A DNA stretch of 64,000 bases. It comes from an uncultured Aquimarina sp. (GTDB taxonomy: Bacteria; Bacteroidota; Bacteroidia; Flavobacteriales; Flavobacteriaceae). The translations under genes were made by a program, and so were the position numbers. Position 1 is the first letter of the stretch, and each line of letters begins with the position of its first letter. Positions 35,225 through 45,300 of this stretch are shown here, piece after piece. The notes below the pieces were generated by a model. It made no database searches, was not told the origin of the DNA, and saw only the letters and a program-made list of their open reading frames with translations. Location of the stretch: NCBI GenBank assembly GCA_947495425.1, contig CANLYR010000012.1, forward strand, positions 1 to 64,000, in the 5' to 3' direction.

Positions 35225-38200
35225 ATGAAAAAAAGTATTTGGATTTTTTCTGTCGTGTTGTCCTTTTTGATGATTCAAGAGGCTAATGCACAGAAAAAAG
35301 TAATTACAGGAACGGTTACTGAAAAAGGGGAAAACGCAATGCCTTTACCAGGAGTAAACGTGATAGTAAAAGGGACAACAAAAGGAGTACAAACAGATTT
35401 TGATGGCAACTATTCAATAGAGGCATCCACAGGCGAAGTTTTAGAATTTAGCTACCTCGGTTTTGCGACAACTACTGCAACAGTAGCAGAATCATCAGTT
35501 ATCAATCTAGCGATGGAAGAAAGCTTAGAACAACTCGATGATGTAGTGGTTACAGCTTTGGGTATTCAAAAGAGTAGAAAATCATTAACGTATGCTGCTC
35601 AGGATATTAACGCTGATGAATTACAAAGAGTAAAACAAACGAACCCGATTAATAGTCTTTCTGGGAAAGTTGCTGGAGTGGTTATTAATCGAAGCTCTTC
35701 GGGAGTTGGTGGATCGGTAAAAGTAACTTTAAGAGGTAACAATTCATTTGGGAATAACCAACCTCTTTATGTTATTGATGGAATCCCGTTATCAAACCCT
35801 ACTGCAAGTCAACCCGATAATACATTTGGTGATATTAATGGCGGGAATAGAGATGGGGGAGATGCCTTATCTTTAATAAATCCAGACGATATAGAATCCT
35901 TAACAGTGCTTAAAGGAGCATCTGCATCTGCATTATATGGTAGTGCTGGTCTAAATGGTGTAATACTAATTACAACGAAAAAAGGTAGAGCTGGTAATTT
36001 TAAAGTAAATGTATCTTCTAACATGATCGTTGAAAGTGTCGCTTATACTTTGGACTTTAATAATGAGGCTCAAAAAAATATAGATGATTTTTTTAATACA
36101 GGGATTACGAATATTAATTCATTTTCATTATCAGGGGGTACAGAAAATGCACAAACTTATTTATCATATTCTAATAGTTTTGCTTCTGGTGTATTGCCTA
36201 CAAATGATTTACAACAACATACCTTTAATATAAGAGAGACTGCTAAGTTTTTTGATGGAAAATTAACTGCTAATGCAAGTGTATTAGCTTCTACTCAAAG
36301 TATTGAAAATAGAGCTGTATCAGGTATTTATTTTAGTCCTCTAGCAGGGGTTTATAATTTTGACTCTCCTGGAGAACAGCTTAGAGATTATGAAAGGTTT
36401 GAAGGGTTGGATGCTTCTAGAAACATCCAAAGACAGCGTTGGTTTAGACCTGTGTCTGATGAGGAACAAAATCCGTATTGGGTTTTAAATAGAAATGCAA
36501 GTGAAGATACTAATAGAAAATTATTGGCGTCTATGAATCTAAATTTTAAAATCGCTGATTGGATATCGCTTCAAACACGAGGAACTTATGATCAATCTTT
36601 ATTAGATTTTGATAGAGAGATATATGCCACTACCAATTTGACATTGGCTCCAGATAATGGTAGATATATTGCAAATGAACAAGATTTTACACAACTTTAT
36701 GGAGATGTTATTGCTAATATTAATTATAATTACAACAATAATGTATCTCTAACTGCTAATATAGGGGTAAGTACAACAAAAACCAATATAGAAAGGTTTA
36801 CTGCAGATTCAGGAACTAATGGAGGATTACAATTTGCCAATGTATTTTCTTATCAAAATTTTGAAGGAAATCCTCAAGTTACCTTCAATCAATCTTCTCT
36901 TGAGAGTCGTATAAACTCTGTTTTTGCAAGTACTACATTTGGTTTTAAGGAAATGCTATATATTGATTTAACTGCAAGAAACGATTGGACTTCTACACTA
37001 CCTAAAGAAAACAATTCCTTCTTTTATCCATCTGTTGGTTTAACAGCCATCTTGAGTGAAATTTTTGACTTTGGAGATGGTGTTTTTGGTAAAATAAGAG
37101 GATCATACGCTGAAGTAGGTAATGGATTTGGGATTGATGCGATTGCACCAAATCAGGAAATTATTTTTGGCGGAGGAGGTATTAGTTCTTTAAATCCATT
37201 ACGACCTTTTCCTGGTACAATACCAGAACCTGAAACACAAAGATCTTATGAAATAGGTACTGATTGGAATTTTTTTAACAGACGCTTAGGGATCGAATTA
37301 GGATATTATCGCACGAGTACCATAAATCAATATTTTCCATTTCCGGTATCATCAACTATTGTTGCTAGGGGAGAAGCAGGTTTAAATTCTGGTGAGATTG
37401 TTAATAGTGGTTTTGAAGGTGTTGTTTTTGGAACTCCTTTTAAGAATGACAATTTTAAATGGACCACTACCATGAATTTTGCTATTAATCGTAATGAGAT
37501 AAAAAAAATATATGATGGTACAGTTCTCGATGGACTTATAGAACCTAGATTTTTTACTGTTTCCGAAGCTGGTGTTAATACTTTTGCATCGTATTTGGTT
37601 GAAGGAGGTTCATTTGGAGATATTTATGCAAGAACAGTACGAAGAGACCAAAATGGACTACCCGTTGTTGATATCGTGGAAAATACAGATGGAAGTAGAA
37701 CTATCAGTGTGCAAGGTAAAGAAGAAGATCCAGATGATAGATTTCAGATTGATGGGTTGGAAAAAGTAGGTAATGCAAATCCAGATTTTACTTTGGGATG
37801 GAACAACTCATTTGAATATAAGAATTTTACTTTAGATTTTTTAATTGATGGGAAATTTGGAGGAGAAGTTTTAAGTCTTACAGAAGCAATAGTTGAAGGG
37901 ACAAGTAATAATTCGAAAAGAGAGACTTCAAATGGAACGGTAAATGTTGTGGATCTTAACGGGACTGCTCAAACGTTAACCGCACAAGAATACTATGGTG
38001 CAGTTGGAGGACGAAATGGGTTTTCTGGTGAATATGTATATAGTGCAACAAATGTCAGATTAGCTGAATTGGCAATAGGCTATAATTTTAAATTGAAGGA
38101 AAGTAGTTTTTTTACAAAAATCAAAGTTTCTCTATTGGGGAACAATTTATTTTTCTTTTATAAAGATGCGCCATATGATCCCAATATTTCTTTGAGTACA

Positions 38201-38281
38201 GGTAATGCTTTACAAGGAATAGATGTTTTAGGACTTCCTTCTACAAGAAGTACTGGGGCGAATATTTTATTAACATTTTAA
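35225..38281 (+). CDS. SusC/RagA-family TonB-linked outer-membrane transporter
   Basis: A 1018-residue SusC-type transporter: signal about 1-23, a beta-sandwich domain about 28-112 (QTDFDGNYSI), the TonB box and LDDVVVTALGIQKSRKSLTYAA linker, a plug about 128-250 (GVVINRSSSGVGGSVKVTLRG, PLYVIDGIPLSN) and a barrel to residue 1018. It is followed after 11 nt by susD. Family knowledge: SusC forms the TonB-driven channel for oligosaccharides captured by SusD. The neighbouring GH18 and GH20 genes indicate chito-oligosaccharides. It lacks an STN domain, so it should not signal to a FecR protein. Confidence 0.93.
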   Translation: MKKSIWIFSVVLSFLMIQEANAQKKVITGTVTEKGENAMPLPGVNVIVKGTTKGVQTDFDGNYSIEASTGEVLEFSYLGFATTTATVAESSVINLAMEESLEQLDDVVVTALGIQKSRKSLTYAAQDINADELQRVKQTNPINSLSGKVAGVVINRSSSGVGGSVKVTLRGNNSFGNNQPLYVIDGIPLSNPTASQPDNTFGDINGGNRDGGDALSLINPDDIESLTVLKGASASALYGSAGLNGVILITTKKGRAGNFKVNVSSNMIVESVAYTLDFNNEAQKNIDDFFNTGITNINSFSLSGGTENAQTYLSYSNSFASGVLPTNDLQQHTFNIRETAKFFDGKLTANASVLASTQSIENRAVSGIYFSPLAGVYNFDSPGEQLRDYERFEGLDASRNIQRQRWFRPVSDEEQNPYWVLNRNASEDTNRKLLASMNLNFKIADWISLQTRGTYDQSLLDFDREIYATTNLTLAPDNGRYIANEQDFTQLYGDVIANINYNYNNNVSLTANIGVSTTKTNIERFTADSGTNGGLQFANVFSYQNFEGNPQVTFNQSSLESRINSVFASTTFGFKEMLYIDLTARNDWTSTLPKENNSFFYPSVGLTAILSEIFDFGDGVFGKIRGSYAEVGNGFGIDAIAPNQEIIFGGGGISSLNPLRPFPGTIPEPETQRSYEIGTDWNFFNRRLGIELGYYRTSTINQYFPFPVSSTIVARGEAGLNSGEIVNSGFEGVVFGTPFKNDNFKWTTTMNFAINRNEIKKIYDGTVLDGLIEPRFFTVSEAGVNTFASYLVEGGSFGDIYARTVRRDQNGLPVVDIVENTDGSRTISVQGKEEDPDDRFQIDGLEKVGNANPDFTLGWNNSFEYKNFTLDFLIDGKFGGEVLSLTEAIVEGTSNNSKRETSNGTVNVVDLNGTAQTLTAQEYYGAVGGRNGFSGEYVYSATNVRLAELAIGYNFKLKESSFFTKIKVSLLGNNLFFFYKDAPYDPNISLSTGNALQGIDVLGLPSTRSTGANILLTF

Positions 38282-38292
38282 AAAAAATAAAA

Positions 38293-39906
38293 ATGAAAAG
38301 GATTATTAAATCGATAATGCTATTAGTCTTTGCATGTTGTGGTATTATATCATGTGATGATGACTTAGAAGAATTAAACCAGAATCCAAGAAATATAACA
38401 CAAGAACAATTAGAAGTTGATTTTCAGGATATAGGAGCCTTTTATAAGCCTATTTTTGAAAATATTTACCAATATACTCCGCCATGGTCTTTTCAATTAC
38501 AGCAAAATCTTAATGCAGATGTGTTTTCAGGATATATGACAAACCCAAGGCCATTTGTAGCAGGAGCTAATAACACCACCTATAATTTGGTAAGTGGTTG
38601 GAATGATTTTATTTGGAGTGTGCCTTACAGTAATGTGATGAATAATGCAAAAACTATAGAAGATAAGACTAAAACTTCTATTCCAGAATTATTTGCAGTT
38701 TCTCAGATACTAAAAGTTACAGCAATGCATAGAGTTTCAGATGTTTTTGGGCCTATAGTATATACTAACTTTGGTGATCTTAGCAACCCTGGAAAATATG
38801 ATTCGCAAGAGGAATCATATGATGCTTTTTTTAATGATCTAGAAGAAGCAATACAAATCCTAGTAAATAATACAGAGAGCTCAAGGTTCAAACCATTTGA
38901 CTTAGTTTATGGAGGTGATTATAATAACTGGATAAAATATGCGAATTCATTACGCTTACGTTTGGCTGTAAGAATATCAAAAGTTGATCCAGAGAAAGCA
39001 AAAATAGAAGCTGAGAAGTCACTCAATCATCCTAAGGGATTTATTGAAATTAATCCTGAAGGCTTTTTTGTAAATGGAATTATAGATCATCCAATAAAAA
39101 CGATTAATAATTCTTGGGGTGATATACGGATGAATGCGTCAATGGAGTCGATACTTATTGGATATGAAGATCCAAGAGTAGATAAATTTTTTAGAGAAAA
39201 GGTTGCTGGCGACACAGAAACAAAACCAGTAGTTGATGGTGCTTTAAAAGGGATTCGTAACGGTTTACCCCTGTTGGCTGGATATGCTGACGAGTTAGCT
39301 CAAAAAGCAGATTATATTAGATTTGCAGTTATTCATGAAAATATTTTGACCCCAAGAGTGCAGTTAATGACTGCTGCTGAGGTTTTTTTCTTAAGAGCTG
39401 AAGCTGGTTTAAGAGGCTGGTCAGGAGCTGGTGACGTAAAGTCTAATTATGAATTAGGAATTTCAACTTCTTTTCAACAGCACCAAGCTGCTGGCGTGGC
39501 AGGATATATAACCAATAGTACATCTGTTCCGATGGATTATGTAGATCCAATAAATCCATCAAACAATATTACGGCATTAAGTACTATAACTATTGCATGG
39601 GATGAATCAGCTTCTAATGAAGAAAAGTTAGAGCGGATTATAACGCAAAAATGGATTGCCATGTTCCCAGAAGGACAAGAAGCTTGGAGTGAGTATAGAC
39701 GAACTGGATACCCTAAGATATTTCCAGTAGTCAGTAATCAAAGTGAAGGCACTATAGATACTAATCTGCAGATTCGTAGAATACCTTTTGTAAACAGTGA
39801 ACTTTCTACGAACGCTGACGGTGTTGCTGATGCAATAACCAAATTAGGAGGAGATGATAACGGCGGTACCCGATTATGGTGGGATGTTGCTGGTGGAAAT
39901 TTTTAG
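38293..39906 (+). CDS. SusD/RagB-family surface glycan-binding lipoprotein
   Basis: A 537-residue lipoprotein (GIISC, C21). It has SusD-like TPR-type helices and the features NWIKYANSLRLRLAVRIS and ltaAEVFFLRAEAGLRGW. It is of the SusD-like subgroup in which the first residues after the Cys are acidic (CDDDLEELNQNPRN). It pairs with the SusC upstream; the two together import oligosaccharides. A strong terminator at 39926-39967 closes the susC-susD unit, so the chitinase gene that follows probably has its own promoter. Confidence 0.93.
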   Translation: MKRIIKSIMLLVFACCGIISCDDDLEELNQNPRNITQEQLEVDFQDIGAFYKPIFENIYQYTPPWSFQLQQNLNADVFSGYMTNPRPFVAGANNTTYNLVSGWNDFIWSVPYSNVMNNAKTIEDKTKTSIPELFAVSQILKVTAMHRVSDVFGPIVYTNFGDLSNPGKYDSQEESYDAFFNDLEEAIQILVNNTESSRFKPFDLVYGGDYNNWIKYANSLRLRLAVRISKVDPEKAKIEAEKSLNHPKGFIEINPEGFFVNGIIDHPIKTINNSWGDIRMNASMESILIGYEDPRVDKFFREKVAGDTETKPVVDGALKGIRNGLPLLAGYADELAQKADYIRFAVIHENILTPRVQLMTAAEVFFLRAEAGLRGWSGAGDVKSNYELGISTSFQQHQAAGVAGYITNSTSVPMDYVDPINPSNNITALSTITIAWDESASNEEKLERIITQKWIAMFPEGQEAWSEYRRTGYPKIFPVVSNQSEGTIDTNLQIRRIPFVNSELSTNADGVADAITKLGGDDNGGTRLWWDVAGGNF

Positions 39907-39925
39907 TTTGAATTGCTATACTTCC

Positions 39926-39967
39926 AAAAAGAGGGAAATTAGAACATAATCTAATTTCTCTCTTTTT
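39926..39967 (+). terminator. rho-independent terminator after susD
   Basis: A 13-bp stem with one G-U pair (gagggaaattaga / tctaatttctctc), a 6-nt loop, flanked by A5 on the left and T5 on the right. It ends the susC-susD transcription unit. Confidence 0.85.
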
Positions 39968-40062
39968 ACAACAGATAAAAAATAAAATTAATATTCTTAT
40001 TGTTCTACTTAAAAATATAAATATGTAAGAAAAACTACGTAACACAAATACTCATTTACGTT

Positions 40063-41910
40063 ATGGAAATTTTCAAAAAAATTGCTACTATTATTATAGT
40101 ACAGCTATGCTTATTCTCGTGCACCAACGAAAACTTTTTAGAAGACACATTAGAATCAAACAACCAAATCGATGTAGAAACGGATAAGTCATCACTTACC
40201 GAACCTATAGTTCTAGGATACTTTCCTTCATGGTCAGAAAGCTGGGCCAGCACTGGTCAGGACTCTAAACTTAGAGATATTCCTGAGCATATTACCCATG
40301 TGTTTTTGGCCTTTGCAAAACCAAATTTGAGATATCAGAAAGGTTCTATGGATATAACAGGTACAGGAATTCAAACACCTTATGGAGGAGATACCTTAAA
40401 AGAATCAGTTTCAATATTAAAATCCAAAGGAGTTAAAGTGATTTTATCTGTCGGTGGCGAAACATACTGGGGATCCAATGCAGCCTATGATATCAACTAT
40501 CAGCAAATAAAAGATTTGGTGGATGACATGGGTTTCGAAGGAATCGATTGGGATTTTGAACCTAATGGGAGTTTTGCAACCATTGGTGACCCTATCAATG
40601 TACAGCGATTTATCGATTTTTTTAACAATTCTAGAGCCATTATGCCTAAAGGACAATATCTTATTGCTTGTGCACCAGCAGGAGTAGGTGCCTTAGGAGG
40701 GTTGAATAATGACGATCCTTCTTCTCCATACGCATATAGCAAAAGAAATGTGGTTTCAGGAGAATCTGATGCTAATTTGTATAGTGCTACCTCACCTAAT
40801 CAAGCCATTAGTCTATTTGGATTTGGCACTACTGGTCATATGATACCAGTGATGAAAGCAGTTGGAAATAAAATTGACTTGATAGCATATCAGGGATATA
40901 ATACAGGAGCGGCAAGTAACAGAAAAATAATGTATGATGCTTATAAACATTATGCAGACCAGTACGGATTTTCTATAGCAGCAGGTACGCATTATCCTAA
41001 TGAACCGTGGGGTCCATATTACACCTATACTTATCAAAATATGGCTGGACTATCAGGACATATAGCAGCGAATAATACTAATAATGATGGTATCATGATA
41101 TGGCAATTGTTATTAGGAGATACTTCGTCTTCGGCTTATGGATATCTTCATGTTGCAAGTCAAGTACTTAATGGTGTTTCTCAATCACAGGCCATAGCAA
41201 ATGCAGAGAATTATCCAGAATCACCGTATACCGGTGGCGGTGGAGATGGCGGAGGTGGTAGTGGTACTGGTTGTGAGTCAGTACAGTGGAGTGCTTCCAC
41301 TACATATACTGCTGGTAAAGAAGCTGTGTATCAAAACAAACTGTATAAAGCAAAGTGGTGGACCAAGGGAGATGTTCCTGCTTCAAATATGGGAAATGCT
41401 AAGCCCTGGGAGTTTATAAGAAATTGCGATGGTGGTGGTACGGATAATAATCAGGCTCCTTCAGTAACAATTATAACTCCTTCAAGTAATTCAACGACAA
41501 CCCAAGGACAAACCATTGAGATATCTGCAACCGCTTCTGATACTGATGGAAATGTAACTAAAGTAGCATTTTTTCAAGGCACTACCAAACTAGGAGAAGA
41601 TCAGTCTAGTACTTATCAATATAACTGGTCTAATGCTGCCGTAGGAAATTATAATATCACAGCAGTTGCAACCGATAATGATGGGGCTGTGACCACATCT
41701 TCTTCGATTTCTATTACTGTTCAGTCTTCAGGAGGTGGAGGTAGTGGTTCTTGTAGTGGCTTAGCAGCATGGGAAGCCTATCCAAAGGTATATAATCAAG
41801 ACGATCGCGTTGTATATCAAAACACAGTATATGAAGCACAAACAGGACCCATTTGGGTAACTCCTGGAAGTGGAGAGCATTGGTGGAAAACTATAGGGGC
41901 ATGTAATTAA
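40063..41910 (+). CDS. GH18 chitinase lipoprotein with chitin-binding and Ig-like modules
   Basis: A 615-residue lipoprotein (LCLFSC, C20). The GH18 domain covers about 48-385, with the substrate strand LSVGGET and the catalytic motif GIDWDFE (D162, D164, E166). A chitin-binding module of the CBM5/12 type follows (about 402-450; YQNKLYKAKWWTKGD), then an Ig-like module of the Big family (about 462-560) and a second CBM5/12-like module (about 567-615; YQNTVYEAQTG). It is anchored in the outer membrane, probably on the cell surface, beside SusC/SusD, where it can cut chitin chains for import. The role matches ChiB-type enzymes of flavobacterial chitin loci. Confidence 0.92.
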   Translation: MEIFKKIATIIIVQLCLFSCTNENFLEDTLESNNQIDVETDKSSLTEPIVLGYFPSWSESWASTGQDSKLRDIPEHITHVFLAFAKPNLRYQKGSMDITGTGIQTPYGGDTLKESVSILKSKGVKVILSVGGETYWGSNAAYDINYQQIKDLVDDMGFEGIDWDFEPNGSFATIGDPINVQRFIDFFNNSRAIMPKGQYLIACAPAGVGALGGLNNDDPSSPYAYSKRNVVSGESDANLYSATSPNQAISLFGFGTTGHMIPVMKAVGNKIDLIAYQGYNTGAASNRKIMYDAYKHYADQYGFSIAAGTHYPNEPWGPYYTYTYQNMAGLSGHIAANNTNNDGIMIWQLLLGDTSSSAYGYLHVASQVLNGVSQSQAIANAENYPESPYTGGGGDGGGGSGTGCESVQWSASTTYTAGKEAVYQNKLYKAKWWTKGDVPASNMGNAKPWEFIRNCDGGGTDNNQAPSVTIITPSSNSTTTQGQTIEISATASDTDGNVTKVAFFQGTTKLGEDQSSTYQYNWSNAAVGNYNITAVATDNDGAVTTSSSISITVQSSGGGGSGSCSGLAAWEAYPKVYNQDDRVVYQNTVYEAQTGPIWVTPGSGEHWWKTIGACN

Positions 41911-42179
41911 TTTCACATTAAAAACTCTTCTCTTTTATATTAATTTTTAATTTTAGAGACCTTGGTAGGAGCTATGTGGCAGCTGTTATCGGGGTTTTCT
42001 TTTTGAGCTCTTTAGCTATGACCATGGGTAATATCAAATGCTCTGCAGTAATACATAAAAGACTGCAAAAACGATATGAAGTACCAAAAAAAGAATATTA
42101 TTTATCAAAAATTGAGCATGATAGCATAAAAAATATAAGATGAATAGCAAAATTGAAAAGATCACTGAGTAATGTGCGA

Positions 42180-42306
42180 GGTGATCTGACAAACAGACAG
42201 GATTTTTTAACAGATTTACGAGGTGCTTTAACGATTTTACCAGGTTCTTTAACGAATGAAGTACGCTAACTGACAAACTTAGGCGGTTCTTTAACAATTG
42301 AAGTAC
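42180..42306. repeat. degenerate minisatellite, period about 21 nt
   Basis: Six adjacent units of 20-22 nt can be laid out from 42180, 42200, 42222, 42243, 42265 and 42285. The clearest pair begins ggttctttaacgaatgaag at 42243 and ggttctttaacaattgaag at 42285, which differ at two of 19 bases, and both end in gaagtac. The units at 42200 and 42222 share ttttaac or ctttaac followed by gatttta or similar. The period is a multiple of three, but neither strand gives a convincing reading frame. Confidence 0.55.
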
Positions 42307-42320
42307 CCCCAGGGTACTTC
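42300..42320. terminator. hairpin between convergent genes
   Basis: A perfect 9-bp stem (gaagtaccc / gggtacttc) with a 3-nt loop, 45 nt below the stop of the FG-GAP gene. It is not followed by a clear T-run, so it may be a weak terminator or end of the repeat array. Confidence 0.45.
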
Positions 42321-42364
42321 TGAAATAGGTAGGAGTACTTATATAAGTGGGGTAGATGGTCTAA

Positions 42365-45300
42365 TCATTGACTAGTATTGAATTGTTTAATAGCAATAAA
42401 TTTTAATCCGCTATTTTTACTAAGAAGAAGTATATATTCTTTCCCAGCTATATTGATAGATTCTATTGCTTTGGTTTGTAAACTTTTTAGATGAGCAGAG
42501 AGCAAAAAGGATTGTTGAAAATTATCTTTTTGGGTGTTGCCAAAAAGTAAAAAACCTTTAGAAGCATCATATCGTATGGTTTCTACTTCGGCTTCGTATA
42601 AAGAGCCTACACCAAAAATATCATTATGCCCATCCGTATTAAAATCTGAAATCAAAAAGTCTGTCGTGGGACCAAATTGAGCAGATTTTGGCAGTTCCTG
42701 AATATCAAAATCTCCATTACCTGTATTAATCAGCAACATGCTGCTGAAATTGGTTGCGGTATAGTGCGTAGCTTCTTTTAAATCCTGGTTTCCGTAAATA
42801 TCGACCAACGATGATGAAGCAAATTCTTTATACGTTTCAAATTTTTTGTTAAGTTTTGGAATTTGTTGCGAAGAACATTCTTTTCCGCGTACAGGCACTA
42901 GTATTCCATCCTTGGCTTCTTTACTTAATACAATGTCAAAACTACCATTGTTATCAAAATCTTTGGCATAGATATGCAATGGTTTTTTAGGGTTGGGTTG
43001 AAATTTATTGTTTTGACCTAAATTTCCAATTAGGTAGTCTGTATCGCCATCCTGATCGATATCTGTAGGCTGTATGGTAAAGTGCCATCCTACATAATCA
43101 TCAAACGTAGTTTTACCAAACGGTGTGAAGAGACCATTCTCATTTTTAAAAACAGAAACCGGCATCCACTCACCCACTACCAAAAGATCATTATCGCCAT
43201 CTCCATCATAATCAGAAAAAACGGCATCATTCACCATTTTTAATTGATTAAAACTTTTAGAAATATCTTTTGTAACGTCTATAAATTTACCGTTCTCGTT
43301 TTTTAGCAAATATGATGGTGATGATAAAGGATATTTCCCCGGAATTACACCACCACCTACAAATAGATCAAGATCTCCATCTTTATCAAAATCGGTAGTA
43401 GCTACAGCGCTAGATGTTGAAAGTAGTTGCGGTAGAGCTTCAGTTTTAGAAAAATTTCCGTTTCCGTCGTTTTCGTATATTCGATCCTGAAGAAATGTAG
43501 TATTATCAATATCCTCGTAACTTCCTGAGGCAACATATAAATCTTGATCTCCATCGCTATCCATATCAAAAAATAAGGCTTTAGTATCTTCATAATGGAT
43601 ATCGTTTTCAAAAATTTTCCTACTAGATGCTCTAAATGTGCCATCTTTATTCTGGAGATAAAGCTTTGCAACAGCTCCTTTTGCATTCCCTACAAAAAAA
43701 TCATCTTTTCCATCATTATTTACATCAGTTACAGCCAAAGCTGCTCCCTTTTCACTTTGCTTTTGTGGTAAGAGTACTTGCAATCTATAATCATCAAATG
43801 CAGTTTCTTTATTCGTATATATAATCCCTAACTCTTCACTAGGGAGTATAGTGATCGGTTCAGTTTTCTTTTTTAGAAGTGGTTTAAGTTGATCACCATT
43901 AGTCGGATATTTTACAGTTAAGTTTTGATTGCCAATTATATCATATAAGGTTTGGGATACTCCGTTTGGCCATGCTATAGCTATGCTATCAATATGAGTT
44001 GAACTTCCTAATCCAAAATGTAGTTTGTGAGTTACAGAGGACTGAAACCCTCTACAGGTGTATAGCTCTTTTGTCTGTTTTTGATGTTGCGTATATACGG
44101 TTACTTTGGCGCCAATAGCATTTGGATTGTTATCTTTTCCTAAGAGAGAAAGCGCGATAAAAGGATTAGATTGATTGTTTTTATAGATGCTCGCTAAGTC
44201 TAACTGGTTATTAAGAATGAGATCTAGATCCCCATCGTTATCAAGGTCTGCATAGGCCACCCCATTAGAATTAACTTTTTGCTGAAACCCCCATTCTTTA
44301 TTTCTAGGAAGAAAAGAATAATTACCAGTATTAGCAAAAATTCTATTTTTTAGTTTAGTAGATGGCATCATACCAATAGCTTCTTCTAGTGTTACTTTTT
44401 TTCGATTGCGAATATTGGTTTTCATTTGATTTCTAAAATCTTGATTTGATAGATCGTGCACTATGCCGTTAGTCACAAAAAGATCATTAAATCCATCATT
44501 ATCAAAATCGGCTAATAGAGGAGCCCAACTCCAATCTGTTTTTGAGATACCTAGCATTTGTCCAATCTCATGATAAGTCCCATTCCCAGAGTTTAATTGC
44601 AGCATATTAGACATGTATTGATGATGATATCCTGAGGTAACTAAATGATTAAAATTTTCGGTACTCATCGTAGCCATATTCTCCTTACTCCTTTGATGAT
44701 CTTCTGCTAGCATATCGAGAACAATAAGATCTGGTTTTAGATCATTATTTATATCGGCATAATCAGAACCCATGCTATTTGCTGAGATATGGTCAAAAAA
44801 TTCAAGAATTTTATTCGTAAAAGTGCCGTTACCATTATTGATATATAAGAAATCAGGTTCTAAAAAATCATTAGCTACATAGACATCTGGCAGACCATCT
44901 TCATTATAATCACCTATAGCGGCACTTAGCCCCCAAGCTTTATTGAGAATTCCTGCTGTTGCGGTTACATCTTTAAATACTCCATCGATATTTTCAAAAA
45001 GCTGATCTGTACTTTCGGGTCTGATGTCAAGTTGTACCCTTGGATCTATAGTGGTGTTATTATTGAAATCTGGCCTATGGTTTACCAAGTAGATGTCCAG
45101 ATCTCCATCGGTATCAAAATCAAAGTAATAAGCCTGTGTAGAATACGCATTAGAATCAAGACCATATTGCTTTGCTTGCTCAATAAATGTTCCATTCTTT
45201 TGATTAATAAACAACTTGTTTCTTCTAGCTTGATCATCTTGAAGTGATCCTGATTTGCACACATACATATCTAGCCAGCCATCTGCATTGATGTCTATCA

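Larger units (their letters stand above)
41911..42364. other. 454-nt gap with degenerate tandem repeats and a hairpin
   Basis: This gap between the GH18 lipoprotein gene and the convergent FG-GAP gene holds no gene I trust. Its right half (42180-42320) has short tandem repeats and a hairpin, listed separately. The left half is AT-rich with nothing recognisable. A minus-strand frame of 87 codons covers the repeats but starts with TTG and reads as low-complexity Leu-rich sequence. Confidence 0.7.

Noticed and set aside
42034-42297. Minus-strand frame of 87 codons with Leu-rich heptad-like repeats and a hydrophobic tail
   Set aside because: The start is TTG, the sequence is low complexity and follows the degenerate tandem repeats, and there is no ribosome-binding or family evidence.
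42180-42306. CRISPR array
   Set aside because: The units are adjacent, diverged and 20-22 nt long with no spacers, and no cas gene is present.
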